Source: JADJXV01 sp046328995 (GTDB lineage Bacteria; Bacteroidota; Ignavibacteria; Kapaibacteriales; UBA961). From it: 64,000 nucleotides of DNA. Shown in pieces: positions 51,440 to 59,725 of this stretch. Position numbers and translations under genes: made by a program. Positions within the stretch are counted from its first letter, which is position 1, and each line of letters starts with the position of its first letter. Location: contig JAXLVN010000005.1 in the NCBI GenBank assembly GCA_046328995.1, forward strand, positions 186,001 to 250,000, written 5' to 3'. The notes under the pieces were generated by a model. The model searched no databases. It saw nothing but the letters and a program-made list of their open reading frames with translations, and was not told the origin of the DNA.

Positions 51440-52732
51440 ATGCCCGAACGTCCGATCGAAATCCGTAGCAATGAAGTGCACGAGATCCTGACACAAATGC
51501 CGTCATGGGTCATTCGTTGGGGAATTACCGTGATTTTCGGAACGATACTCGTGCTCTTTGCCGCGTCGTTTATTATTAAGTATCCGGATATTATAACGGC
51601 GCGTGTCATTGTATCGACACCTATACCGCCGGTGAAGGTCGTCGCTCAGTCAAGTGGTAAGATTGTGGAGCTGTATGTCAAGGAAAATCAATCGGTTACT
51701 ACAGGGCAAATGCTCGCCGTACTCGAAAATCCGGCACGAACCGATGATGTCTTTGCCCTTCGCACCCAGCTCGAGCATGTCCAAGGTGTGCTTTCGCAAC
51801 CCGAGCTTGCGATGGAATTAAATCTCGAGAAAAATGCTACGCTCGGAGAATTACAGGTCGATTATTCCAATTTTGTACAGAATTTTCTGGAATATCAATT
51901 CGCCGTGCGAACAAACTTTGCGGCTTCCAAGGCCGCCTCTCTCCAGCAGCAAGCGTCCTATTACCGCGACCTTGATACGAAGCTTGCGCAGCAGAAAGAA
52001 CTCCAAAAACGAGACACCGAGCTGGCTCAGAAAAAATACGATAATGATAAGATATTGAAATCCAACGGACATATCGCAGAGACCGACCTCTCTGCCTCGG
52101 AAAGTGCGTATCTGCAGAAAAAATTTGCTCTGCAGACGACGGAAACAAGCGCGTTGAATAATTCCATCCGCCTCGCCGAGACCCAAAAGTCGATTCTCGA
52201 GTTACGGCAGCAATTCAATGAAAAAGTCTATCAGCTCACGGTCCTCATGCAAGAATCGTATAAAAAGCTCGTGAGTCGGGTCGATATGTGGGAACAAAAA
52301 TACCTCCTCAAAGCACCAATGAACGGTACCGTATCATTCTTTAAGTATTGGAGTACGAATCAATACGTTCAGGCCGGAGAAGAAGTTCTCGCCATTGTTC
52401 CGCCATCGGCTATTGTCAGCGGTAAAGCATATCTCCCCCGGGATGGCTCCGGTAAAGTAAAGCCGGGCCAGCTCGTAAAACTAAAATTTGACAGCTATCC
52501 TTTCTATGAATTCGGTACGGTCGATGGCCGTATCGAATCCGTCTCCCAAGTCTCGAAAGACAATCAATATTTAGCTGAAATTTCCTTGCCGTCCGGCTTG
52601 AAAACATCGTACAGCAAGACCCTTGATTTTAAGCAGGAAATGCAGGGAAATGCGGAAATTATTACCGAGGATTTACGGCTGATCGACCGTGTATTTTATA
52701 GGTTTAAGTACTTGTTGACTGCGAGTAAGTAG
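51440..52732 (+). CDS. HlyD-family secretion adaptor (membrane fusion protein)
   Basis: A 430-residue periplasmic adaptor for type I-like secretion. One N-terminal membrane helix (about 26-47) is followed by VRVIVSTP-like beta strands (ARVIVSTPIPPVKVVAQSSG), a lipoyl half-motif (GKIVELYVKENQSVTTGQML), a long coiled-coil hairpin (about 110-275, KKYDNDKILKSNGHIAETDL) and the returning half YLLKAPMNGTVSFFKYWS. It resembles adaptors that work with peptidase-C39-containing ABC exporters in Bacteroidetes, but no ABC transporter or outer-membrane channel gene is adjacent. It is transcribed alone, after the atpDC terminator. Confidence 0.88.
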   Translation: MPERPIEIRSNEVHEILTQMPSWVIRWGITVIFGTILVLFAASFIIKYPDIITARVIVSTPIPPVKVVAQSSGKIVELYVKENQSVTTGQMLAVLENPARTDDVFALRTQLEHVQGVLSQPELAMELNLEKNATLGELQVDYSNFVQNFLEYQFAVRTNFAASKAASLQQQASYYRDLDTKLAQQKELQKRDTELAQKKYDNDKILKSNGHIAETDLSASESAYLQKKFALQTTETSALNNSIRLAETQKSILELRQQFNEKVYQLTVLMQESYKKLVSRVDMWEQKYLLKAPMNGTVSFFKYWSTNQYVQAGEEVLAIVPPSAIVSGKAYLPRDGSGKVKPGQLVKLKFDSYPFYEFGTVDGRIESVSQVSKDNQYLAEISLPSGLKTSYSKTLDFKQEMQGNAEIITEDLRLIDRVFYRFKYLLTASK

Positions 52733-52858
52733 CCGGAGCGAACAGTAAAAATAGCGGCCTGTGCGGAAATTCTTTCGTCACGTCCGAAAAACACTGCATT
52801 TTTGTAGTGAAAAAAGTGCAATTCATCTCATTTTATCTATTACATTTAAGGAAAATCA

Positions 52859-53974
52859 ATGATTATCGGCGTTCCAAAAGAAATTAAATCGAACGAAAAC
52901 CGCGTCGCTCTCACACCGGGTGGAGCTGAAATGCTGAAATTACACGGCCATCGCGTGATTGTCGAAAACAATGCCGGCGTTGGCAGCGGATTCGACAACG
53001 AAGCCTACACCAAAGTCGGTGCAGAAATCATCCCGACAGCGGCTGAAGTCTATGCACAAGCAGAAATGATCATGAAAGTAAAAGAGCCAATTGCACCGGA
53101 GTACAGTCTCATTCGCGAAGGTCAAGTGCTCTTTACCTACTTCCACTTTGCCGCTTCCCGCGAGTTAACCGAAGCAATGATGAAAGCAAAATGCGTCGCA
53201 ATCGCGTATGAAACCGTTCAAAAAGCAGATGGATCCCTCCCGTTATTAATTCCCATGAGTGAAGTTGCCGGCAGAATGGCACCCCAAGAAGGCGCAAAAT
53301 ACCTTGAGCGCACTATGGGCGGCCGTGGCGTGCTCTTGGGCGGCGTACCGGGCACTGAGCCGGCGAATGTTCTTGTGCTTGGTGGCGGTGTTGTGGGTAC
53401 AAATGCAGCGAAAATTGCAGCCGGATTCGGCGCCCGCGTGACAATTATGGATAATAACCTCTATCGTCTCCGGTACTTAGATGATGTGATGCCACGCAAT
53501 GTGATTACCATGATGTCCACTCCATCCAATATCCGCAAAGCGGCGATGGAAGCTGACCTCGTTATTGGCGCAGTGCTCATCGCAGGCGCAAAAGCTCCAC
53601 GCCTCATTACCCGCGAAATGCTCAAAGACATGAAGCGCGGTTCGGTTCTTGTCGATGTATCCGTCGATCAAGGTGGTTGTATCGAGACCTGCAAGCCGAC
53701 AACCCACGAAAATCCAATTTATGAAATCGACGGCGTGGTGCACTACTGCGTGGCGAATATGCCCGGCGCAGTGCCGTTTACTTCGACGATCGCTCTTACG
53801 AATGCAACTCTTCCCTACGCAGTACAGCTTGCGAACAAGGGCTGGAAAACAGCGGTCAAAGAGAATCATGAATTGTATTTAGGACTCAACACGATAGACG
53901 GCCATATCGTCTATGATGCAGTGGCAAATGCCTTTGACTTGCCCTATACCGATGCTCAATCGCTGATTCATTAA
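52859..53974 (+). CDS. ald: Alanine dehydrogenase
   Basis: A 371-residue NAD-dependent enzyme interconverting L-alanine and pyruvate plus ammonia. The N-terminal MIIGVPKEIKSNENRVALTP, the catalytic MKVKEPIAPEYSLIREGQVL and FTYFHFAASRELT, the Rossmann motif VLVLGGGVVGTNAAKIAAGF, and DVSVDQGGCIETCKPTTHEN are all diagnostic. The length equals the family standard. It is transcribed alone with an AAGGA ribosome-binding site and a terminator just downstream. It supports amino-acid catabolism or nitrogen balance. Confidence 0.97.
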   Translation: MIIGVPKEIKSNENRVALTPGGAEMLKLHGHRVIVENNAGVGSGFDNEAYTKVGAEIIPTAAEVYAQAEMIMKVKEPIAPEYSLIREGQVLFTYFHFAASRELTEAMMKAKCVAIAYETVQKADGSLPLLIPMSEVAGRMAPQEGAKYLERTMGGRGVLLGGVPGTEPANVLVLGGGVVGTNAAKIAAGFGARVTIMDNNLYRLRYLDDVMPRNVITMMSTPSNIRKAAMEADLVIGAVLIAGAKAPRLITREMLKDMKRGSVLVDVSVDQGGCIETCKPTTHENPIYEIDGVVHYCVANMPGAVPFTSTIALTNATLPYAVQLANKGWKTAVKENHELYLGLNTIDGHIVYDAVANAFDLPYTDAQSLIH

Positions 53975-54002
53975 TCGTGACTCTGGTGAGCTATTCCATT
54001 AT

Positions 54003-54038
54003 GCGGCAGAGAAGAGTTTATCTCTCTGCCGCTTTTGT
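54003..54038 (+). terminator. Terminator of ald
   Basis: GCGGCAGAGA pairs with TCTCTGCCGC (54003-54012, 54023-54032), followed by TTTTGTTTG. It lies 28 nt after the ald stop. Confidence 0.85.
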
Positions 54039-54081
54039 TTGTTCGTCATCGCTGACCTCTGCCTGACGGAGACTTTCGCTT

Positions 54082-54735
54082 ATGATGCCATTGCTTAAAA
54101 CAATCGATCGCCTACTCTTCGGACGCCTGATGGATGGGTATCCACGACTCTTAGAACGGGAAATCCTTCCGTCCTGCGAGTCGCTGTTGGATGTCGGATG
54201 CGGTTCACTTTCACCAATCTATTCATTCTCTCAAAAGATACCCTTTACGATGGGTGTCGATGGATTTGCGCCGTCAATCGAGAAAAGCAGGACGTTGAAT
54301 ATTCATACCGATTATACACTTATGAATATACTCGAACTCGACAAGCACTTCGAACCAAAGTCGTATGATTGTGTCATTGCCTCGGATTTAATCGAACATC
54401 TGCACAAGAAAGATGGGTTCAAATTACTCGAAAATATGGAGCGCATCGCCCGCAAGAAAGTCATCGTCTTTACGCCAAACGGCTTCCTGCCCCAATCGGA
54501 ATATGATGGCAATGTCTATCAAATTCATCATTCAGGGTGGGAGATTGGCGAAATGCAGAAACTCGGCTACAGGGTCATCGGTGTCGGCGGATGGAAGCCC
54601 CTACGAGGCGAACGCTCGGAGCCGCGGTGGAAGCCCGCACCGCTTTGGGCGCGTATTTCTTATATAACGCAACCTCTTACAACAAAAAATCCCAAGCATG
54701 CCTTCCAGATATTATGTATCAAAGACATGCGCTAA
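54082..54735 (+). CDS. Class I SAM-dependent methyltransferase
   Basis: A 217-residue protein with a Rossmann-like methyltransferase fold. Motif I is LLDVGCGSLSPIY (about 36-48); the acidic strand 2 position appears in MGVDGFAPSIEKSR, and motif IV-like SYDCVIASDLIEHLHKKDGF carries the SDLIEHL typical of small-molecule or lipopolysaccharide-related methyltransferases. The substrate is unknown. It lacks the cysteines and length of arsenite methyltransferase ArsM, so it is not the missing ArsM of the arsenosugar cluster nearby. Transcribed with the small gene downstream (48 nt). Confidence 0.88.
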   Translation: MMPLLKTIDRLLFGRLMDGYPRLLEREILPSCESLLDVGCGSLSPIYSFSQKIPFTMGVDGFAPSIEKSRTLNIHTDYTLMNILELDKHFEPKSYDCVIASDLIEHLHKKDGFKLLENMERIARKKVIVFTPNGFLPQSEYDGNVYQIHHSGWEIGEMQKLGYRVIGVGGWKPLRGERSEPRWKPAPLWARISYITQPLTTKNPKHAFQILCIKDMR

Positions 54736-54783
54736 ACTCGCTTTTATTTTATTTAAATTATTCATTTATTGCAAGGATTGTCG

Positions 54784-55260
54784 ATGACTCCGCAAGATTT
54801 TAACGTTACTTTTTCAGATATTTTAGAGCACGAATTTTTTTATATGGAATTACCCGACCATTTAAAAGATACGTTTGCAGCACAAAATATCAGCATCAAT
54901 CTTAATTTCAATTTTGGCTGGAACGTCAACGACAGTTTGTTCGGCGTCAAAAGTTCTGTCGTCTATTCCCACCCGAACGAAATGGGCTGGTTCCAAATGC
55001 TGAGCTACGAAAGCTCGACGATCTTCAAAGTTGATAACCTTATGGAATACTTCACAATTATGGGTGATAAGAGCTTCGATATGCACCCTGATTTGCTGCA
55101 TCATATCATGCAGCTTACGACCTCCACTGCCCGTGGAATTATCGCCAATAAACTCGCAGGCACGCCGATCGCAAAAGTCTATTTGCCGGTGATTACCTCG
55201 ATTGAATTCCTGTCAAAATCTGCTCCTGAACAGGTGGAGATGGAAGAAGAAGCACAGTAA
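54784..55260 (+). CDS. Conserved hypothetical protein, possibly SecB-like fold
   Basis: A 158-residue cytoplasmic protein with no signal peptide; the ATG at 54784 is preferred over a TTG 15 nt upstream. Alternating beta strands (ISINLNFNFGWNVNDSLFGV, VKSSVVYSHPNEMGWFQMLS) are followed by helices, and near the end STARGIIANKLAGTPIAKVYLPVIT resembles the C-terminal helix-plus-proline region of SecB-like chaperones. The likeness is weak and the function should be treated as unknown. An acidic tail (EMEEEAQ) ends it. A terminator follows. Confidence 0.65.
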   Translation: MTPQDFNVTFSDILEHEFFYMELPDHLKDTFAAQNISINLNFNFGWNVNDSLFGVKSSVVYSHPNEMGWFQMLSYESSTIFKVDNLMEYFTIMGDKSFDMHPDLLHHIMQLTTSTARGIIANKLAGTPIAKVYLPVITSIEFLSKSAPEQVEMEEEAQ

Positions 55261-55280
55261 GCAAGTATGATTGAAAATAA

Positions 55281-55309
55281 AAAGGCGAACCGTTTGGTTC
55301 GCCTTTTTT
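55281..55309 (+). terminator. Terminator after 54784-55260 gene
   Basis: AAAGGCGAACC pairs with GGTTCGCCTTT around GTTT, followed by TTTTG. It closes the methyltransferase/small-protein unit. Confidence 0.85.
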
Positions 55310-55337
55310 GTTCTTATACGAAATTTAACAAAAAAGT

Positions 55338-55450
55338 ATGTCATTCTGAAGGAGTCGCAGGGGCTGAAGAATCGAAACTTGCTGATGGGGTAATAGCTTG
55401 ACAGTGCAGCAAGTTTCGATTCTTCACCCTAGGAAGGGTTCAGAATGACA
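55338..55450. repeat. Palindromic repeat family R3, copy 2
   Basis: The outer arms ATGTCATTCTGA (55338) and TCAGAATGACA (55440-55450) and the inner arms GAAGAATCGAAACTTGCT/AGCAAGTTTCGATTCTTC are inverted repeats. The AGCTTGACA core matches that of copy 1 at 36667-36777. It lies between two converging transcription units. Confidence 0.8.
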
Positions 55451-55498
55451 GCGTTTTAGTTTATTCATAACTACATTACTTTTAAATACATATCTGCA

Positions 55499-56197
55499 TT
55501 ACCTACGTAGCAACGCATGCCTGAAAATTGTCCACAGAATTTTATACCCCGCCTTAATTGAACCCTTCACCGTTCCCGATATCTTCGACTCACCGATTCT
55601 TTTGCGATAGCGAACAGGGATTTCGGTGCATTTGAGCTTGTGTTTTGCTGCTTTAATCTGCATTTCGACTGTCCAGCCGAAGGTTTTATCCTCCATGTTC
55701 AGTTCCCGAAGTGCATCTGAACGTATCGCGCGGAATGGACCAAGATCGGTAAAGTGATATCCCCAAATCATTCGGATAAGTTTGGTCGAGAGCCAATTCC
55801 CAAAAATTGCCTGCGGGAGCAGTGCGCCTTCCTCGCTTTTGCCGGTGATACGCGAACCAACGACAAAGTCACAAGTATTGGTAATTATCGGAACTATAAG
55901 TAATTCAAGTTCTTCCGGGTAATCGCTGTAATCACCGTCGAGAAATGTCGTGATATCAACCTGGTGTTTTTCAAGCTCTTCCATTCCCTTAAGACAAGCA
56001 TTTCCATAGCCGCGAAGTGGCTGAAAAACGACGATTGCCCCGCAGGAACGTGCTACGTCCGCCGTGCTATCGGTGGAATTATTATCGACGACGACGACGA
56101 CATCGACCCACTCAGGAATATCACCGAGGACGTTCCGGATGGAATGCTGCTCGTTATACGCCGGGATGATGACACCAATTGAATGATTGTGGTACAT
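55499..56197 (-). CDS. Family 2 glycosyltransferase of the arsenosugar cluster
   Basis: A 232-residue GT-A fold enzyme from the ATG at 56197, which lies just after the arsS stop; an upstream ATG at 56248 would overlap arsS by 46 nt. The N-terminus IGVIIPAYNEQHSIRNVLGD, the VVVVDNNSTDSTADVARSCG donor segment, FLDGDYSDYPEELE with the DxD-like metal site, and VVGSRITGKSEEGALLPQAI match dolichol-phosphate-mannose-synthase-like GT2 proteins. Such a glycosyltransferase accompanies ArsS in arsenosugar gene sets. Its exact donor and acceptor are unknown. It is the last gene of the operon. Confidence 0.88.
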   Translation of the reverse strand: MYHNHSIGVIIPAYNEQHSIRNVLGDIPEWVDVVVVVDNNSTDSTADVARSCGAIVVFQPLRGYGNACLKGMEELEKHQVDITTFLDGDYSDYPEELELLIVPIITNTCDFVVGSRITGKSEEGALLPQAIFGNWLSTKLIRMIWGYHFTDLGPFRAIRSDALRELNMEDKTFGWTVEMQIKAAKHKLKCTEIPVRYRKRIGESKISGTVKGSIKAGYKILWTIFRHALLRR

Positions 56198-56202
56198 AGC
56201 AA

Positions 56203-57246
56203 TTACGAAGTCGCTCCGCCGCAACTGCTGCCTGCCCCTGCTGTGCAACCGAAACAGTGCTCATCGAAGAGGATAGTGCGTTGTAATAGTTTGTTGGCGT
56301 CAAAATTAAAGACCGTCATTTTATCAGGTGTATGTATTGTCATATCAAGCATTTGGTTGAAATCGCAATCGTACAGCGCGCCGTCGTAGCCGACACTGAT
56401 CAGCGAACGGCACATCACGCCCTGCGCGGCGCTTGGATTAAAGGCATGGAGCAATTTTTCCATATAGTCTTCATATCCGCCGCGACGCTGAAGATTCTCC
56501 TTGAAACGGTGAATCGGCATATTGGTCATCGTGTAGAGATGGTTGAATTCGATGCCGAATTTCTCCCGTAATTCATGCTTGAAATCACGCTCCAAGCTCG
56601 CCTGCGCGGCAGGAAGGAAGGAGCCGACGGGATTATAGACAAGATTAAACATCAGCCCCGAACCCTCTTTCCCGAAGCCCTCTGCATTGAGTCGCCGGGC
56701 ACTCTCAATACTCTTATTAAACACACCTTTACCGCGTTGCTTGTCGGTAAAAAATTCCTGATAATAGGGAAGTGAAGAGATGACCTCCACTCGGTGCTTG
56801 GCATAAAACTCCGGCAGGTATTCTTTGCTTTCCTTCGTCACGGGATTCCCGTCTAGCGTAACGGTAAGATTATGCCGCACCATCACATGCTTGCCGAGCA
56901 CTTTGGCATTGATAACAAGATAATCGAAATGTGGGTTGAGTTCCGGCGCGCCGCCCGTGATGTCGATTGTTTTTATTTCAGGATGATTTCTAAGAATCTC
57001 CAGGCAAGCGTCAATCGTGCGTATGTCCATACTTTCCGTTCGCTTCGGCGAGGCATCGACATGACAATGCAGGCATGCCTGATTGCACAATTTCGTGATA
57101 TTGACCTGCAAAGTGTCGATCGAAAGCGGCTTGAGAAAGAGGGAATGCTTGTCAAGTGCTTGCTCGAAATTATAGAGCGAATTGTTCGGCTGGTGAACAA
57201 TCGGGAGCTCAAGTTGAGGAATCTGCGTTTCGTTCGGTTGGAACAT
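56203..57246 (-). CDS. arsS: Arsenosugar biosynthesis radical SAM protein ArsS
   Basis: A 347-residue radical SAM enzyme. The [4Fe-4S] ligands are C54, C58 and C61 in KLCNQACLHCHVDASPKR; DITGGAPELN is the SAM-binding GGE-like motif. The C-terminal DUF3641 region shows YDGALYDCDFNQMLDM and the cysteine-rich end HCFGCTAGAGSSCGGA, the family mark where some relatives carry selenocysteine (here Cys). It is thought to transfer the 5'-deoxyadenosyl group to a methylated arsenical. It sits in a compact minus-strand unit between the AhpD-like protein and the GT2 gene. Confidence 0.94.
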   Translation of the reverse strand: MFQPNETQIPQLELPIVHQPNNSLYNFEQALDKHSLFLKPLSIDTLQVNITKLCNQACLHCHVDASPKRTESMDIRTIDACLEILRNHPEIKTIDITGGAPELNPHFDYLVINAKVLGKHVMVRHNLTVTLDGNPVTKESKEYLPEFYAKHRVEVISSLPYYQEFFTDKQRGKGVFNKSIESARRLNAEGFGKEGSGLMFNLVYNPVGSFLPAAQASLERDFKHELREKFGIEFNHLYTMTNMPIHRFKENLQRRGGYEDYMEKLLHAFNPSAAQGVMCRSLISVGYDGALYDCDFNQMLDMTIHTPDKMTVFNFDANKLLQRTILFDEHCFGCTAGAGSSCGGATS

Positions 57247-57276
57247 AATAATTACTACTAATTGATAAATAAAGAA

Positions 57277-57612
57277 TTACGCAGCACCTGCACGTTCTAA
57301 ATGACCAAGCATTTGCGTGCCGTGAACGAGGGTAATCCCGGCAGCCATAGCAGCAGCCACGTGAATCGCCTCGGTCATTTGGTCGGGGTTCGAACCGTTT
57401 TCGAGGCAGGCAGTCGTGTATGCATCGATGCAGTACGGACATTTCAGCGTGTGCGCGACGGCGAGCGCGATGAGTCCTTTTTCGCGTTTGGAGAGTGCGC
57501 CATCAACGCCGGTTACAGCGCCGTAATAGTCGAAAAATTTATCCATTAATTCCTTGCGGAATGTGCCAACCTCGGCAAATCGTCCGAGGTCTTTTGAGTC
57601 GAAATAATTCAT
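57277..57612 (-). CDS. Arsenosugar-associated AhpD/carboxymuconolactone-decarboxylase-like protein
   Basis: A 111-residue all-helical protein of the AhpD/CMD fold. LSKREKGLIALAVAHTLKCP and CPYCIDAYTTACLENG carry the redox-active CxxC (C58, C61), then MTEAIHVAAAMAAGITLVHG. This version belongs to the peroxidase-like set found beside arsS in arsenosugar loci. It may protect or reduce a thiol or arsenic intermediate, but the reaction is not established. It lies 30 nt upstream of arsS on the same strand. Confidence 0.9.
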   Translation of the reverse strand: MNYFDSKDLGRFAEVGTFRKELMDKFFDYYGAVTGVDGALSKREKGLIALAVAHTLKCPYCIDAYTTACLENGSNPDQMTEAIHVAAAMAAGITLVHGTQMLGHLERAGAA

Positions 57613-57645
57613 AGAAGTATGTGTAAGTGTTAGAATTGTATGTAA

Positions 57646-58209
57646 TTAAATTGATTGTTGATGTATGTATTCTGTCCTTGGCATGCGATAAAGCACATGC
57701 TGCCTGAGGTCACTTTCGACCGGCACACGAGGATGCTGAAATTCCCCAATTTTCGTCATGCCAATTTTTTGCATCACACGTTCCGACGGCAGATTACGTA
57801 CGGCTGTGAAGGAATGAATATGGTCGAGTTGCAGGTTGTCAAATCCAAATTTCAGGCAAGCTCTCGCGCCTTCGGTGGCATATCCCTTGTTCCAAAATTC
57901 TTTCCGGAGTCGCCAGCCAATTTCTGTGCAGGGCGTGAAATCGGCGTCAAATGTTGCAATGCTTAGACCAATAAACCCAATAAAATCAGCGTGTTGTTTT
58001 AATTCAACAGCAAATAAACCATAACCGAGCTCGGCTATCTTGGTCGATTGTGCGGTGATAAACGTCGAAGATTCTTCGGCTGTTTGCAATCTTGGAAAGT
58101 ACTTCATCACCTCCGGGTCTGCATTCATGGCTGCATACAGCGGCAGGTCACTATCGGTCCATTGCCGGAGAAGGAGACGTTCGGTTGTAAGATATACTAC
58201 CTTATTCAT
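57646..58209 (-). CDS. RimJ/RimL-like GNAT N-acetyltransferase
   Basis: A 187-residue GNAT; the ATG at 58209 gives MNKVVYLTTERLLLRQWTDS, the usual RimJ/RimL-type N-terminus, and overlaps the stop of the DUF2064 gene by 8 nt, indicating translational coupling. An earlier ATG at 58302 lies inside that gene and is not favoured. The acetyl-CoA site is in IGWRLRKEFWNKGYATEGAR, followed by AVRNLPSERVMQKIGMTKIG. GNATs are not standard members of arsenosugar clusters, so its tight insertion here is noteworthy: it may modify a pathway intermediate or be an unrelated passenger. Confidence 0.9.
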   Translation of the reverse strand: MNKVVYLTTERLLLRQWTDSDLPLYAAMNADPEVMKYFPRLQTAEESSTFITAQSTKIAELGYGLFAVELKQHADFIGFIGLSIATFDADFTPCTEIGWRLRKEFWNKGYATEGARACLKFGFDNLQLDHIHSFTAVRNLPSERVMQKIGMTKIGEFQHPRVPVESDLRQHVLYRMPRTEYIHQQSI

Positions 58210-58876
58210 GAGTAATGAGTTGATGGGCAAGTGCATATAAAGGATGGTCGGATGCTGTGCTTTCGAGTCGCAGCCATTGACGCAGGTCGGGAAGGGTATC
58301 AATATCGATTAGGGGGTCGAGCAGTGCGATATTGAGGTTTAATTCTTCAGCTTTTTGAATGGTTTGAATTGCTACCATCGGCGAACTCCACGCGATATCA
58401 TCAAAGAGGGAAGGATAGTATTGATTCATTCCGATGAGGTAATAGCCGCCATCGACAGCAGGACCAAGCACGATGTCTTTCGATGTTAGTGCGGTGAGCG
58501 CAGACCTGAGAACATCGGCAGATATATCAGGCGCGTCAGTGCCAATTACAAGTACCGGTTCGGTAGGAGATTCGTGGAATCGGGAATCGATTGCATTCTG
58601 CATTCTCTCGCCTAAGGTGCTGCCGAATTGAGGGATAAGGGAGGTCTTAAGGCCAATATTTGTCATCCATTGTTTCATTACGTCTTCGTCACGGGCATCT
58701 GAGTAGCAAATATGAATATCCAGAAATTCTCCCACGGCATGAGCTTGCAGTATGGTATATTCTGCGCTTTGGGTGTAGAATTGTGCGGCTACTGTATCAC
58801 CGATCGTCGCAGCCAGGCGCGTTTTGACCGTGCCCGGATGCGGATATTTTGCGAAGATGAGGAGCGTTGCGTGCAC
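58202..58876 (-). CDS. Arsenosugar glycosyltransferase, DUF2064 (TIGR04282-like)
   Basis: A 224-residue GT-A-like protein starting with GTG at 58876, preceded by an AGGA ribosome-binding site. The N-terminus LLIFAKYPHPGTVKTRLAAT, the PVLVIGTDAPDISADVLRSA segment and VLGPAVDGGYYLIGMNQYYP are the marks of the DUF2064 family, which in arsenic-linked gene sets is labelled an arsenosugar biosynthesis glycosyltransferase. It is the first gene of a five-gene minus-strand operon. The sugar transfer is assigned by family, not by a visible catalytic residue. Confidence 0.9.
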   Translation of the reverse strand: MHATLLIFAKYPHPGTVKTRLAATIGDTVAAQFYTQSAEYTILQAHAVGEFLDIHICYSDARDEDVMKQWMTNIGLKTSLIPQFGSTLGERMQNAIDSRFHESPTEPVLVIGTDAPDISADVLRSALTALTSKDIVLGPAVDGGYYLIGMNQYYPSLFDDIAWSSPMVAIQTIQKAEELNLNIALLDPLIDIDTLPDLRQWLRLESTASDHPLYALAHQLITHE

Positions 58877-59157
58877 GGAGAATTCCTGAACTAATTTTGT
58901 GCAATTTACTGCAATGCTGTCCGATGACCAAGATAATTTTGATAGAGGGGAACGTTCTTGATTGTTGTCAGCGGAATTCCTTGTGTGGGAAGGGACGCCT
59001 GTATGTACCCGTTACAGACCGGAGAGTGCTGAAGCAGGAGCAGAATGTGAAATTACGCTTTGAATATTTTGTGAAATGAGAGAGAAGTGGTAGTTTCGAA
59101 CATCAAAGCGCAGAAATAGTGCGCCACTACTTTGTACCATCAGAAAGAAATAAACGT

Positions 59158-59646
59158 ATGGAAATAGCTGCTCCTCGGTTAGAAATACTCCCGGCAAAAC
59201 TCCTCATCGGTATGCGCCGGCCAATGACTTTTGCCACCATGAATCCTGCCATTCTTTGGAGTGCATTGATGCCACGCAAGCATGAAATTTCGTCCATTCT
59301 TGGCACCGACCTGTACTCCATGGAAGTCTTTCCAATAGGATTTTTTTCTACATTTAGCCCTCATGCGGAATTTGATAAATGGGCAGCAATGGAAGTCTCG
59401 GAAATTCAAGATATTCCGGAAGGAATGGAAAGCATTACCGTTCCTGAAGGGATGTATGCAGTGTTTGTACATCATGGTCCGGCAAGCGAAGGGAAAAAGA
59501 CATACGATCATATTTTCCGGACCTGGCTACCATCGTCCGACTATTTGCTCGATGAGCGTCCGCATCTTGCGATCATGGGAGCCAAATACCGGCATAATGA
59601 CCCACAGTCCGAGGAAGAAATCTGGATACCGGTTCGTAAAAAATAG
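59158..59646 (+). CDS. GyrI-like/AraC effector-binding domain protein
   Basis: A 162-residue protein from the ATG at 59158; a GTG at 59119 would add 13 residues. IAAPRLEILPAKLLIGMRRP at the start, the middle KWAAMEVSEIQDIPEGMESI, and the end PEGMYAVFVHHGPASEGKKT, DHIFRTWLPSSDYLLDERPH, and EEEIWIPVRK match GyrI-like small-molecule-binding domains. There is no DNA-binding domain, so it probably acts as a stand-alone ligand binder or hydrolase-like protein. Two TAATTTTG boxes (58892-58899 and 58934-58941) lie in the 281-nt gap upstream, and a very strong terminator follows. Confidence 0.88.
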   Translation: MEIAAPRLEILPAKLLIGMRRPMTFATMNPAILWSALMPRKHEISSILGTDLYSMEVFPIGFFSTFSPHAEFDKWAAMEVSEIQDIPEGMESITVPEGMYAVFVHHGPASEGKKTYDHIFRTWLPSSDYLLDERPHLAIMGAKYRHNDPQSEEEIWIPVRKK

Positions 59647-59660
59647 GACCTGCTGTAATA

Positions 59661-59704
59661 AAAACGCCAAAACCCACGAGGAAAATCGTGGGTTTTGGCG
59701 TTTT
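59661..59704. terminator. Very strong terminator after GyrI-like gene
   Basis: A perfect 19-bp stem, AAAACGCCAAAACCCACGA pairing with its complement around GGAAAA, ends in TTTT. It also faces the minus-strand gene ending at 59726 and can serve both directions. Confidence 0.9.
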
Positions 59705-59725
59705 GGGTATTCTGACCGAGAGAAA

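Noticed and set aside
54082..54735. Methyltransferase considered as ArsM for the arsenosugar operon
   Set aside because: It is too short, lacks the conserved ArsM cysteines, is on the other strand and is separated by terminators.
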